A stretch of 59,802 nucleotides of DNA, taken from assembly GCA_038229715.1 (NCBI GenBank), contig JBBROD010000019.1:1-59802 (forward strand). Direction: 5' to 3'. Origin of the DNA: JANMES01 sp038229715 (GTDB lineage Bacteria > Planctomycetota > Phycisphaerae > Tepidisphaerales > Tepidisphaeraceae). The notes beneath the pieces were generated by a model that did not search any database, was not told the DNA's origin, and saw only the letters and a program-made list of their open reading frames with translations. This document shows positions 7,464-17,600 of the stretch, piece after piece (the stretch's first letter is position 1; each line of letters opens with the position of its first letter). Made by a program: the position numbers and the translations under genes.

Positions 7464-8978
7464 ATGAAGCGAACGAACTTAAACGGATTTTCAATGCGTC
7501 GCACGATCGCCAAGACCGTGATTGTCGCCGCGGTAGGCGTCTTCGGGCTGATCAGCCCGGCCGCCGCTCAAACCACCAAGCCGGCCAGCACTTACATCAC
7601 CGATGGCGTGGGTGCCGACGGCAAGATCAAACTGGTGGTCAACCGCAGCGTGGTGCTTAACACCAAGTCGCCTTACAAGCGCGTGAACGTAGCGGCGGCC
7701 GAGATTGCCGACGTGAATCCGATTTCTCCCAGCAGCATCGTCGTCACCGGCAAGAAGCCCGGCTCGACGCAGCTGATTGTGTGGGACGACAACGAAAAAG
7801 CTCAGACGGTTGAGATTCAGGTCGAGTTTGACCTGATCGCACTCAACGATCAACTCAAGACGAGCTTCCCGGGCTCGAAGATCGAAGCCACCGCCGCCAA
7901 CGGATCGATCATGCTCCGCGGCCGGGCTCCGAACCTTGAAGTAGCCGAGCAGGCCGGCGCGATGTCCGGCCCTTACGCCGGCAACGGCGCGAAGGTTCTG
8001 AATTTCCTCGAAGTAGCCGGCGGGCAGCAGGTGATGTTGCAAGTGCGGTTCGCGGAAGTATCGCGCACTGCGACGTCGTCGCTCGGGTTTAACATGTTCG
8101 GCACGGACGGAACGTTCCGCCTGGGCGCCGGCAACGGTGCGGGCGGTGGTCCGATCGGCGGACTCGCCGCGGGTAACGCCGCGACGGCGATCCCGTCCAG
8201 CGCAACAATTTTCGGCGCGGGTGCGTTCGGCAACGTGCAATTTGAAATGTTCGTCAGCGCTCTGCGTCAGAATAATCTGCTCCGCGTGCTGGCTGAACCG
8301 AACCTCACCGCCATCAGCGGGCAGGAAGCCAGCTTCCTGGCCGGTGGTGAATTCCCGGTCCCGGTTCCGCAAGCCTCCAGCGGCGGCGGGACCACGATCA
8401 CGATCGAGTACAAGCAGTTCGGTGTCGGGCTGAAGTTCGTCCCGATCGCGCTTGGCGATGGACGAATCCGTCTCAAGTGCAACCCGGAAGTCAGCGATCT
8501 GGACTACTCCAACGCCGTCACGCTTAACGGATTCAGAATCCCCGCGTTGACCAAGCGTAACCTCAACACCACGGTTGAGCTCAAGGAAGGGCAAACCCTC
8601 GCTCTGGCCGGTCTGCTCAACAACCGCATCCAGACCAGCAGCGACGTGACCCCGCTACTGGGCGATCTGCCGGTGCTCGGGGCGCTGTTCCGCTCGACGC
8701 GGTATGAGCGCAAGGAAACCGAACTGGTCATCCTCGTCACCCCGAAACTGGTGGCGGGCATGAACCCGGATCAGGTTCCGACCGCCCCCGGCGAAAAGTG
8801 GCGCGCACCGACCGAATCAGACTTGTTCTGGTTGCGTGATCTGGGCGGCGAAGTACCGGCCGATAAAAAGCCGGCCCGCAGCGGGCAGCCTGCGCGGTTC
8901 CAGGGAAGCTACGGGTTTACGCCTGTCGAAGGCCCTACAACCAAAGCAACCAGCACAACCAAAGCGAAGACCAAATAA
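7464..8978 (+). CDS. cpaC: Tad secretin CpaC/RcpA
   Basis: Outer-membrane secretin forming the pilus exit channel. A Sec signal peptide ends near PAAAQT. An N-terminal pilus-formation domain follows (KLVVNRSVVLNTKSPYKRVNVAAAEIADV...VVTGKKPGSTQLIVWD), then a BON-like region (LKTSFPGSKIEATAANGSIMLRG), then the secretin core with QVMLQVRFAEVSRTA and the conserved LAGLLNNRIQTSSDVTPLLGDLPVLG. The final ~70 residues are Pro/Thr/Lys-rich. ATG codons exist at 7449 and 7464; I prefer 7464 because GAGGGCCAAGG precedes it. Length is normal for the family. Confidence 0.92.
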   Translation: MKRTNLNGFSMRRTIAKTVIVAAVGVFGLISPAAAQTTKPASTYITDGVGADGKIKLVVNRSVVLNTKSPYKRVNVAAAEIADVNPISPSSIVVTGKKPGSTQLIVWDDNEKAQTVEIQVEFDLIALNDQLKTSFPGSKIEATAANGSIMLRGRAPNLEVAEQAGAMSGPYAGNGAKVLNFLEVAGGQQVMLQVRFAEVSRTATSSLGFNMFGTDGTFRLGAGNGAGGGPIGGLAAGNAATAIPSSATIFGAGAFGNVQFEMFVSALRQNNLLRVLAEPNLTAISGQEASFLAGGEFPVPVPQASSGGGTTITIEYKQFGVGLKFVPIALGDGRIRLKCNPEVSDLDYSNAVTLNGFRIPALTKRNLNTTVELKEGQTLALAGLLNNRIQTSSDVTPLLGDLPVLGALFRSTRYERKETELVILVTPKLVAGMNPDQVPTAPGEKWRAPTESDLFWLRDLGGEVPADKKPARSGQPARFQGSYGFTPVEGPTTKATSTTKAKTK

Positions 8979-9032
8979 TGTCGATGCCGTAGATAGGTAG
9001 TGTTCACCTTAGTAAGTACCCAGGAATCGACC

Positions 9033-10160
9033 ATGTACGTTCAACTGACCAGTGTCATCGTGGATGCCGACGCCGCCAACCGGCAGGAGTTGGCCGTATT
9101 CCTCGGGCAGAACGGCGTGAGCGTCGTCGCCCAGCTTCCCAGCGTAGATCAGCTTGGGACCGTACTCGGACGGAGCGATGCGCCTCAACTTTGCATTGTC
9201 AATCTCGATCCGAACGCCCAGGACGGTCTTAAGCGTCTAGGGGGCCTTCCCCGCCAGTACCAGGGCGTCAGCTTCTTCGTGATGAGTCAGTTTCTCGATC
9301 CGAATCTGCTGATGGAAGCAATGCACATGGGCGTGAAGGAATTCATCCCTTTACCGATGGCGCCGGAAAAATTCGTCGGTGCGATCGAACGTGTCGCCTC
9401 CATGAACGGGATGGGCAAAAAAGCCAAGATCCTGCACGTCGTTCCAACCATCGGCGGATGCGGGTCGACTACGATCGCCTGCAACATCGCCGCCTCGCTT
9501 TCGGGATCGGCCAAGGCGTGCCTGCTCGATTTGGATCTGATCCGCGGCGGCGTGGCGGGATACTTTGACACCCGCCCACGCTACACGATCGCCGACGTGA
9601 TGGACTCGGCCGAAAAACTCGACAAGCAACTGCTCGATAACGCGCTGGCGGTCCATAAAGCCAGCGGGCTGGCGATTCTGGCTCGTCCGGAATTGCCCGA
9701 AGACACTCAGCGCGTGACGCAAACCGGCTTTCATCGTCTGGTCGGCGTTCTTGGCCGCGTGTTCGATTATGTCGTGCTCGACTCGCTGATGAGCATCGAC
9801 CCGATCTACTCCACCGCCATCGCGGCGGCGGATGTGAACATTATCGTGATGCAGCTGAACGTCCCCAGCGCTAAAAACGCTGAGCGGTTCGTCGGGGCGT
9901 TGCGACGCATGGGTATCGAAAGCAGCAAGATCAAACTGGTGGTGAACCGCTTCGAGAAGAAAAAAGGCTGGGACATCGAGCCGGAAGAAGTGGAACGGGC
10001 GCTGGGCCTTAAGATCGCCTGGATGGTTCCGAACGACTTCAAGAACGCGATCAGCGCCATCAACTTCGGCGAGCCTGTGGTGCTGCGATCGCCCAAGGCT
10101 GAAATCAGCACGAGCCTGTGCGGTCTGGCCGGGACGTTGAACGGCAAGATGGCGGCCTAA
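9033..10160 (+). CDS. cpaE: Tad localisation ATPase CpaE/TadZ
   Basis: ParA/MinD-like protein that positions the Tad machinery. The first ~120 residues form a receiver-like domain without the usual phosphoacceptor pattern. The ATPase domain begins near residue 135 with VVPTIGGCGSTTIACNIAASL. This P-loop lacks the signature lysines of a deviant Walker A motif (positions normally K are I and S), as in other atypical TadZ proteins. LLDLDLIRGGV, FDYVVLDS and VVNRFEKKKGWDIEPEEVERALG are the following family motifs. I take the start at 9033, with AGGAATCGACC upstream, over the longer frame from 9000. Confidence 0.87.
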   Translation: MYVQLTSVIVDADAANRQELAVFLGQNGVSVVAQLPSVDQLGTVLGRSDAPQLCIVNLDPNAQDGLKRLGGLPRQYQGVSFFVMSQFLDPNLLMEAMHMGVKEFIPLPMAPEKFVGAIERVASMNGMGKKAKILHVVPTIGGCGSTTIACNIAASLSGSAKACLLDLDLIRGGVAGYFDTRPRYTIADVMDSAEKLDKQLLDNALAVHKASGLAILARPELPEDTQRVTQTGFHRLVGVLGRVFDYVVLDSLMSIDPIYSTAIAAADVNIIVMQLNVPSAKNAERFVGALRRMGIESSKIKLVVNRFEKKKGWDIEPEEVERALGLKIAWMVPNDFKNAISAINFGEPVVLRSPKAEISTSLCGLAGTLNGKMAA

Positions 10161-10192
10161 ATCGACGGTGTGTTGTAGAAAGAAGATAAGAC

Positions 10193-11620
10193 ATGGGACT
10201 GTTTACACGAACAAGCAACGCGGCCACGATCGAGCAGGCCGCCCAAGCTGCCGCCACCATGCCCGGCATGAAGGCCGCGCCGTCGAACACCACGCGTCAG
10301 GCGCCGCCGATCGTCTCTCACCAAGCCACGCAGCTGACCGAGCGGCAGGTGCAATTCAACCAGATGAAAGTCCGCATCCACCAGCAGCTGGTGGAACGCC
10401 TGGACGTACAGAACCTCAAGACGCTGCCGCCGGACGTGGTGCGCAGCGAAGTCCGCACGCTCATCCGCGATCTCTGCCAAGGCGAAAAAAGCCTGCTCAA
10501 TGCGACCGAGCAGGAAAAGCTCATGGACGACGTCATGGACGAGACGTTCGGCCTCGGTCCGCTCGAAACGCTCCTGAAGGACTCGCTTATCAGCGATATT
10601 CTGGTCAACCGCTTCGACCGTATTTACGTTGAAAAGCGTGGCCGGCTGGAGTTGTCGGATGTTCGCTTCCGCGACAACCAGCATCTCCGCCAGGTGATCG
10701 ACCGAATCGTGGCGCAGGTCGGGCGTCGCGTTGACGAAACCAGCCCGATGGTCGACGCCCGTCTGACCGACGGCTCGCGCGTCAACGCAATCATCCCGCC
10801 GCTCGCGCTGGACGGCCCGGCGATGTCGATTCGTCGCTTCGGGTCTAAGCCGATGCAACTGGAAGACTTGATCCGCCACGGCGCGTTCCCCGCGTGCGTG
10901 ATGGATTTCCTCTCCGCCGCCGTGCAGGCGCGGTGCAATATCCTGATCTCCGGCGGTACCGGCTCAGGTAAGACGACGATGCTTAACTGTCTTTCGCGCT
11001 ACATTCCGGCGGATGAACGCGTGATCACGATCGAAGACGCAGCCGAATTGCAATTGCAGCAGCCGCACGTGGTTCGCCTGGAAACGCGCCCGAGCAACAT
11101 TGAAGGCAAAGGTGAAATCGGCCAGCGCGAACTGGTGAAGAACTGCCTGCGTATGCGTCCCGATCGCGTGATCATCGGCGAATGCCGCGGCCCCGAAGCG
11201 CTCGACATGCTGCAGGCGATGAACACCGGCCACGAAGGATCGATGACCACCGTTCACGCCAACACCACGCGTGACGCGATCGGCCGACTGGAAGTGATGA
11301 TCGCGATGGCCGGGTTTGATATCCCGCCCAAGGCGCTGCGGACGCAGATCGCCAGCGCGATCAATATCGTGATCCAGGCCAAGCGTCTGACCGGCGGTAA
11401 GCGAAAACTGACGTCGGTCAGCGAAATCACCGGCATGGAAGGCGACAACCTCCAGATGCACGACCTGTTCATGTTCGAGCAGGGCGGCGTGGACGAGCAC
11501 GGGCACGCCACCGGGCGATTCATCGCCACCGGCATCCGCCCGCGATGCGCGGACCGGATCGAGCATCGCGGCATCGCGCTGCCGAGCGATATATTCCTGC
11601 GTCGTGTCATTGAGGCGTAA
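10193..11620 (+). CDS. cpaF: Tad secretion ATPase CpaF/TadA
   Basis: Hexameric traffic ATPase energising Tad pilus assembly at the inner membrane. The N-terminal ~100 residues are variable and Ala/Gln-rich. The N-domain follows (LIRDLCQGEKSLLNATEQEKLMDDVMDETFGLGPLE). The RecA-like domain has Walker A ISGGTGSGKTTML near residues 250-262, the Asp box ERVITIEDAAELQL, Walker B RVIIGECRGPEALDMLQAM and the His box TVHANTTRDAIGRLE. All catalytic motifs are intact. It sits between cpaE and tadB with short gaps (about 30 and 20 bases), consistent with an operon. Confidence 0.95.
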   Translation: MGLFTRTSNAATIEQAAQAAATMPGMKAAPSNTTRQAPPIVSHQATQLTERQVQFNQMKVRIHQQLVERLDVQNLKTLPPDVVRSEVRTLIRDLCQGEKSLLNATEQEKLMDDVMDETFGLGPLETLLKDSLISDILVNRFDRIYVEKRGRLELSDVRFRDNQHLRQVIDRIVAQVGRRVDETSPMVDARLTDGSRVNAIIPPLALDGPAMSIRRFGSKPMQLEDLIRHGAFPACVMDFLSAAVQARCNILISGGTGSGKTTMLNCLSRYIPADERVITIEDAAELQLQQPHVVRLETRPSNIEGKGEIGQRELVKNCLRMRPDRVIIGECRGPEALDMLQAMNTGHEGSMTTVHANTTRDAIGRLEVMIAMAGFDIPPKALRTQIASAINIVIQAKRLTGGKRKLTSVSEITGMEGDNLQMHDLFMFEQGGVDEHGHATGRFIATGIRPRCADRIEHRGIALPSDIFLRRVIEA

Positions 11621-11640
11621 GCCAAAACGGAAGACTAAAA

Positions 11641-12603
11641 ATGGAAAGTATACTGATCCCCATCATCGTCGCCGCCGCCGTCGGCATGGTCGTCTGGACG
11701 ATTATCAGTCTGACGTCCAATCCCGAGCGCAAGGAAAAGCGTAAGCTTGCCGAGCGCCTGAGTATGGAGCAGAAGAGCGAGGCCACCGCCGCGCTGCAAC
11801 TGTCGATCACTCGTCAGATGGAAGCCACCGGGCTTCCGGCAGGCATGGCCAGCAATCGCCTCATGCAGAGCCTGCACCGCAAGGTGATTCAGGCGTGGCC
11901 GGAAGGGCGACTGCAGAAATTCCTGCTGTTCGTCGTCGGCGGGGCGATCGGCTGCGGGATCGTCTCGGCAATGATCTTCGCGAACCTTTGGGTTGTGGTG
12001 GCCGGCACGGTTTTTGGCGGGTATGTGCCGTTCTTCATCCTCAATTCTAAACGCAGCCGTCGTCAGCGCAACATGGTGCTGCAATTGCCCGAAGCGCTCG
12101 ACTTTCTCAGTCGAATCCTGCGGGCCGGCCACAGCTTGAGCACCGGCGTTCAGATGATGGGCGAAGAACTCCCCCAACCACTGGCGGCCGAGTTCCGTCG
12201 CGCTTATGACCAGCACAGCCTCGGCCAGCCGATGGAAGACTCGTTCAAGGACATGGCCTCGCGCATTGAATCAACCGACTTCGCGTTCTTCGTGACGGCC
12301 GTCCTGATCCAGCGACAAACCGGCGGTGATCTATCGGGTGTTCTGACGAACATCTCCGACATGATCCGCCAGCGTATCCGCCTGATGCAGCACACGCGCT
12401 CGAAGACCGCCGAAGGGCGATTCACCGGGTACATCCTGGTGGCGTTCCCGGCGGTGATGTTTGTAATCGTGAACATGCTGAATCCGGAGTACGGCAACGT
12501 GCTGTTGAAAACCAGCACCGGCCAGTGGCTGCTCGCCACGGCGTTCGGGCTGCAGATGTCCGGCCTGTTTGCGATCCGAAAGATTACGTCGATCAACATC
12601 TAA
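11641..12603 (+). CDS. tadB: Tad inner-membrane platform protein TadB
   Basis: Polytopic membrane protein with a T2SSF domain forming, with TadC, the inner-membrane platform on which CpaF acts. An N-terminal membrane helix and a further hydrophobic pair (about residues 98-135) precede the cytoplasmic domain with LPEALDFLSRILRAGHSLSTGVQMMGEELPQPLAAEFRRAYDQ, the hallmark of the family. Two membrane helices close the protein. Length 320 aa is usual. The start follows GGAAGACTAAAA and lies 20 bases after the cpaF stop. Confidence 0.92.
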   Translation: MESILIPIIVAAAVGMVVWTIISLTSNPERKEKRKLAERLSMEQKSEATAALQLSITRQMEATGLPAGMASNRLMQSLHRKVIQAWPEGRLQKFLLFVVGGAIGCGIVSAMIFANLWVVVAGTVFGGYVPFFILNSKRSRRQRNMVLQLPEALDFLSRILRAGHSLSTGVQMMGEELPQPLAAEFRRAYDQHSLGQPMEDSFKDMASRIESTDFAFFVTAVLIQRQTGGDLSGVLTNISDMIRQRIRLMQHTRSKTAEGRFTGYILVAFPAVMFVIVNMLNPEYGNVLLKTSTGQWLLATAFGLQMSGLFAIRKITSINI

Positions 12604-12633
12604 GCCAGAGGCAGTGCGATAGAGGTAACAGTC

Positions 12634-13569
12634 ATGCAAGAAATTCTTCTTATCTCGTGTGTGTTCGGCGCGGTGGCGCTGGTCGGGTTCTTCGTCTCCC
12701 GCATGATGGTCGGCGACGGAAAGTCCGGCAGGCTCCGTAACCGCCTGGCCGACCGCGGTTTTACCGATTCGGCCGGCGAGCAGATCCTGAAGAAGCCGAA
12801 CGAAAAACTCAACGTCATGCCGATGCTCAAGGCCGTCGGTCAGGCAGCGGCCGAGCCGTTCATGCCCAAGACCCGCGAAAGTCAGGGGCTGATCCGTCAG
12901 CGTCTGGGCAAAGCCGGCATTTACACCGCGTCGGCTGCCAACGTGATGAAGGGTGCGCAGGTCATCTTCCTGGGCGCCGGGCTGATGCTCGGTTTGTACC
13001 TCGATTTCTTCTCGTTCGGCAAGTTCCCGGCCGGTTTCGCGTTCTGCGGGCTGATGGGCTACATGATCCCGATCATGGGCCTCAAGCGTTTGATCAAGAA
13101 GAATCAGATCGCGTTGACCGTGGGCCTTGCCGACGCGCTGGATTTGATGGTGGTCTGCGTCGAAGCCGGTTTGACCGTCGACGCCGCCATGCAGCGAGTG
13201 GGTACGGAAATGGCGATCGCCCATCCGTGCATCAGCCGCGAGTTCGGCATTACGCATATGGAAACCCGCGTCGGCCTGCCGCGAATGGACGCGCTGAAGA
13301 ACATGGGCGTTCGCACCGGATGTGAAGCTTTGCAGTCGCTTTCGTCGATGTTGATCCAGGCCGATCGGTTCGGCACGAGCATCGCGACGGCGTTGCGAGT
13401 TCACGCCGACACGCTGCGAGTGAATCGCCAGCACGCCGCCGAGGAAATGGCCGCTAAAGCGTCGGTCAAAATGACCTTCCCGCTGGTGCTGTTCATCTTC
13501 CCGGCGACGTTCATCATCCTGGCCGGTCCGACGGTGATCGGCCTGATGAACAGTGCGTTGTTCAAATAA
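12634..13569 (+). CDS. tadC: Tad inner-membrane platform protein TadC
   Basis: Second T2SSF-domain platform protein. Hydrophobic segments lie at residues 2-25, ~110-155 and at the C-terminus (VLFIFPATFIILAGPTVIGLM). The cytoplasmic domain includes LADALDLMVVCVEAGLTVDAAMQRVGTEMA and LQSLSSMLIQADRFGTSIATALRVHADTLRVNR, both typical. Length 311 aa is normal. It follows tadB after 30 bases with a GAGGTAACAGTC leader and is followed by the lipoprotein gene. Confidence 0.92.
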   Translation: MQEILLISCVFGAVALVGFFVSRMMVGDGKSGRLRNRLADRGFTDSAGEQILKKPNEKLNVMPMLKAVGQAAAEPFMPKTRESQGLIRQRLGKAGIYTASAANVMKGAQVIFLGAGLMLGLYLDFFSFGKFPAGFAFCGLMGYMIPIMGLKRLIKKNQIALTVGLADALDLMVVCVEAGLTVDAAMQRVGTEMAIAHPCISREFGITHMETRVGLPRMDALKNMGVRTGCEALQSLSSMLIQADRFGTSIATALRVHADTLRVNRQHAAEEMAAKASVKMTFPLVLFIFPATFIILAGPTVIGLMNSALFK

Positions 13570-13609
13570 CCTTTAGACACAGAACACTTTTTCGAGAAAG
13601 AGGAGCATC

Positions 13610-14119
13610 ATGAAGATTTCCCTGAACCTGATCCTGCTGGGTGGCTTAATGTTGGCCGGCGGATGCACTGTTGGTAATAACACCGAAGAGTCGTACCTGA
13701 ATCAGTTCGTCAAGGACGGCGAGCCGCGTCGAGTTCAAAACATCTACGACGCTCAGGCGGCGGTTGGCGCTCGTGAAGACGGGATGCTCCGCGCCTGGGA
13801 TTTCGACGGCAAGGATCTGAGCCCGCTCGGCCGCGAGAAGCTCAGCAGCATCGTCGCTGCTGATTCGTTCGATACGATCAAGGTGTATCTCGACGTCAAG
13901 TCAGATACCTTTGCGGGTCGCAAGCAATCGGTCGTGGCGTTCCTGCAGGACAAAGGCGTCGCCGACTCGCACATGGCGGTCATCGAAGGCGTCAACGAAC
14001 GCGCGCTCACCCCGGCTGCGGCTGGCATAAACGGGTACGCCAAGACCGACACCGCATCCGACTCCCCCACCAGCACCAGCGCTGGTTCCGGCTCGGCTAG
14101 CGCCACAGCATCGAAGTAA
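13610..14119 (+). CDS. Tad-locus lipoprotein, CpaD-like by context
   Basis: A 169-aa exported lipoprotein. The signal sequence ends in a lipobox LAGG/C with Cys19. The body contains LSPLGREKLSSIVAADSFDTIKVYLDV and GRKQSVVAFLQDKGVADSHMAVIEGVN, a beta-alpha-beta arrangement reminiscent of OmpA/CpaD-like periplasmic domains. The C-terminus is a Ser/Thr/Ala-rich tail. Position as last gene of the Tad unit, right before a terminator, suggests the role of CpaD/RcpB (secretin-associated lipoprotein). That assignment is inference, because I do not see a clear family motif. Shine-Dalgarno AAAGAGGAGCATC precedes the ATG. Confidence 0.75.
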   Translation: MKISLNLILLGGLMLAGGCTVGNNTEESYLNQFVKDGEPRRVQNIYDAQAAVGAREDGMLRAWDFDGKDLSPLGREKLSSIVAADSFDTIKVYLDVKSDTFAGRKQSVVAFLQDKGVADSHMAVIEGVNERALTPAAAGINGYAKTDTASDSPTSTSAGSGSASATASK

Positions 14120-14167
14120 TGGGTCTTCCGGAGAGAAGAAACACCCTCTAGCGACGGGTACAACCTT

Positions 14168-14203
14168 GGGCAGACGGCTTGGAAAAGCCGTCTGCCCTTT
14201 TTT
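14168..14203 (+). terminator. Rho-independent terminator ending Tad operon
   Basis: A 13-bp perfect stem GGGCAGACGGCTT/AAGCCGTCTGCCC with a GGAA loop is followed by six T. It closes the cpaB to lipoprotein unit. Confidence 0.93.
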
Positions 14204-14314
14204 GCCGGGATCGGATCGGACGCCGGATTGCCTGACAGCCAAGCATCGGGCTCTGCCGCCGCCGTGCTTGACCTTGCCGTGGCTTGGGTCATACTAATTG
14301 GCTTGGCGAGCCGA

Positions 14315-14611
14315 ATGAACCCACGCGGTCGACATCTCGTAGCAGTCGTGATCGTGACGGCGGCTCTGTGCGCCGATCGGGCGATCGCCGCCGCACCGGC
14401 GTTGACGCCGGCGGTCGGGCAGATCGCCGGCCGGTTGGTCGACGGGCTGGCTCGCAAGCTCGGGCGGACCGTCAGCGGTGTCAAACTCCGGCAGACGCTG
14501 TCCGAAACCCATCGCCCGGCGGTCTACGTTGCGATCGATCCCGTCGCTCCAATCGGCCTGCACGCCACGCCGCTCGTTTATCAGTTCCGCCTTCCTCCGC
14601 CGGTGCTGTAA
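14315..14611 (+). CDS. Small exported protein, unknown
   Basis: No family recognised. The 98-aa product begins with a likely signal peptide (MNPRGRHLVAVVIVTAALCADRAIAA, predicted cut after AIA/AA). The remainder is Ala/Leu/Pro-rich with IAGRLVDGLARKLGRTVSGVKLRQTLSETH. I choose the ATG at 14315, which gives a proper signal sequence; the frame is open 29 codons upstream. It ends 60 bases before secA and may share its transcript. The function is unknown and the reading is plausible rather than certain. Confidence 0.5.
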   Translation: MNPRGRHLVAVVIVTAALCADRAIAAAPALTPAVGQIAGRLVDGLARKLGRTVSGVKLRQTLSETHRPAVYVAIDPVAPIGLHATPLVYQFRLPPPVL

Positions 14612-14671
14612 CTTCGCGCTTTGAAGTTCAGTCTCACTGTCTCCCCATTTTTCAGCAGAACAGGTGCCCTC

Positions 14672-17600
14672 ATGGCGGTCAGCTTCGGCAAAATTCTCAC
14701 GGTTATTTTTGGTTCGCGCAATGAGCGTCTTCTCAAACGCTATCGCAAAATCGTCGACCAGATCAACGCGCTGGAACCCACAGCCCAAAAGCTGACCGAC
14801 GATGGCCTTCGCAATCGGACGGCGGAGATTCGGGCGGGCATCGCGGCGGGTAAGATCAAGATCGACGACGTCATCCCCGAAGCCTTCGCAATCATCCGCG
14901 AATCGATGGACCGTCATATCGGCATTCGCGCGATTTTCAATCCTGAGACCAAGTTCGATCCTGATACGCTCGACGACTCCACGCTGGAAGCCTACGACGC
15001 CGTGCAGCGGCGGATGATCGAGACCGGCGAAAGCTGGATGACCGTGCCGATCCCGTTCGAGGTGTACGACGCGATCCGCAAGATGTACCCCGAAAGCCGC
15101 CCGCCGTACCGCGCACGTTGCTTCGACGTGCAGCTCATCGGCGGGCTTGTGCTGTACGAGGGCAAGATCGCCGAAATGAGTACCGGCGAAGGCAAAACCT
15201 TCGTCGCGCCGCTGGCCTGCTACGTTCGCGCGCTGCAGAGCATGCACTGCCACGTGGTGACGGTGAACGACTACCTCGTCCGCCGTGACGCGATGTGGGT
15301 TACGCCGGCGTTTAATAACCTGGGGGTTACCGTCGGGTTCATTCAAAGCGAGATGGAGCCCGGCGGTGATTCCCGCAAGAAAATGTACGACTGCGACATC
15401 ACCTATGGCACGAACAGCGAGTTCGGGTTCGATTTCCTGCGCGACAACATGAAGGAGCGGATCGAGCTGCAGGTGCAGGGGCCGCTGGATTACGCGATTG
15501 TGGACGAAGTCGACAGCATCCTGATCGACGAAGCCCGCACGCCGCTCATCATCAGCGGCGCTGCGCACGACGACGCGCCGAAATACCGTGCCTCCGACGC
15601 GGTGGCGCGGAAGGTGATGGAGCTGCACAAACCGTACGGCGAGGCCGACAAAATCGTCGACGCTGCCAAGCGCGCCATCAAAGCCGCCGAGGGCGATGCC
15701 GACAAAGCGAAAGACAAAGCCACCAAAGAAGCCGCCAACCAGCGCCGCGCCGCGGCAGAAAAACATCTGGAGGAGGCCGAGAAAAAGAAGGAAGGGCTCA
15801 CCCAGTACTACGAGGTTGAGCTGGATCGCAAGAGCGTGCACCTGACGCACGAAGGCATTGCCGCCGCCCAGGCCGCCGCGGGCGTGGGCAGCTTTTTCGT
15901 CGGCGAGAACATGGAATGGCCGCACCTGATGGAAAACGCGATGCGGGCCCACGTCGTCTACGAGCGCGACAAGGATTACGTGGTGGAGCGCGGGCAGCGC
16001 GGCGAGATGGAAGTGATCATCGTCGACGAATACACCGGCCGAAAAATGGTCGGCAGGCAGTGGTCCGATGGGTTGCACCAATCCGTCGAGGCGAAAGAAA
16101 AAGTCGCCATCAAGGAAGAAACCCAAACACTGGCTACCATAACGCTGCAGAACTTTTTCAAGATGTACAAAAAGCTGGCCGGCATGACCGGAACGGCCCA
16201 GACCGAGGCTGAAGAGTTCGGCAAAATCTATCGGCTGGACGTGGTGACGATTCCCACCAACCGCCAGCGCATTCGCGACGACCACGAAGACCGCGTGTAC
16301 CGCACCGCCGCCGAGAAGTGGGAAGCGATCATCGATGAAATCCGCGAGATCAGCCAAGCCGGCCGGCCGGTGCTGGTGGGCACCACCAGCGTTGAGAAGA
16401 GCGAAATGCTTTCGGTCATGCTCAAGCGAAAATACGGCATCGATCACAACGTGCTGAACGCCAAGTACCACGAGCGCGAATCAGAAATCGTCGCCGACGC
16501 TGGTCATCAACTGCAGAACGCGCATGGTGAAACGGTGGGCCGAGTGACGATCGCCACCAACATGGCCGGCCGCGGGACGGACATCAAGCTGACGCCCGCT
16601 GCCCACAAGTCCGGCGGGCTGCATGTGATCGGCACGGAGCGCCACACCGCCCGCCGAATCGACAACCAGCTGCGCGGCCGATCGGGCAGGCAGGGCGACC
16701 CGGGCTCTTCGCGATTCTACGTCAGCCTGCAGGACGAACTGATGGCGATGTTCGCCGGCGAGTGGACGATCAAGGTCCTCAGCTTCCTGGGCATGGAAGA
16801 AGGGCAACACATTGAAGACAAGCGCATCAGCAAAGGCATCCTGCGGGCGCAGAAGAAGGTCGAGGAGCGCAACTATTTGGCCCGTAAAAACTTGCTCGAG
16901 TACGACGAAGTGATGGACCACCAGCGCACCACGTTCTACGGCATGCGCCAGAAGGTTTTGAGGGGCGCCGGCGTGGATCAGGTGATCTGGAACATGATCG
17001 GCGACTCCATCGTCGATGCCGTCGACAAATACATCACCAGGGATTACGTCGCGGCGGTTCTCGTCGAGTGGGCACGGGTGAATTTTGAAGTCTCGCTCGA
17101 TCCCGGCGATCTGAAGAACTACAAGCAAATCAACGATCTCGAGCCTTTCCTGAAAGGACAGGCCCGCGCCGAGGCCGACACCAATCTCACCGCCACGCTC
17201 GGCGAGTTCATGGGCGAAGACGAATCCGACATGAGCACGTGGGACGTGAAGGGCCTGAGTAGCTGGGCCATGCAGCGGTTCCATGTGAGCCTGCCGGTTA
17301 GCCAGATTAAGAAGATGACCCCGAACGAGTTGGAAGACCGCCTGCGCGAAGCGGCCAAGGAGCAAATCACCCGCCGCGATTGCAGCGGACTGCTGAAGTA
17401 TCTCGAAACTCGCTACGCCGAGAACGAACTATGTAGTTTTGCCAAAGATAAATTCGGCATTGATGTGTCGGCCGAGGAACTGCTTTCCGACCCGAAAGGC
17501 GGTCATCGCAAGGACGCGGACGAAATCGTCGGCCTGATCGAAAAGCGCGCCCGCGAGGCGTACAGCCGGCGTGAGATCGAGTACCCCGTCGATCACACGC

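Noticed and set aside
14294..16471. Minus-strand frame of 725 codons opposite secA
   Set aside because: It is antisense to conserved SecA motor motifs, with no own domains.
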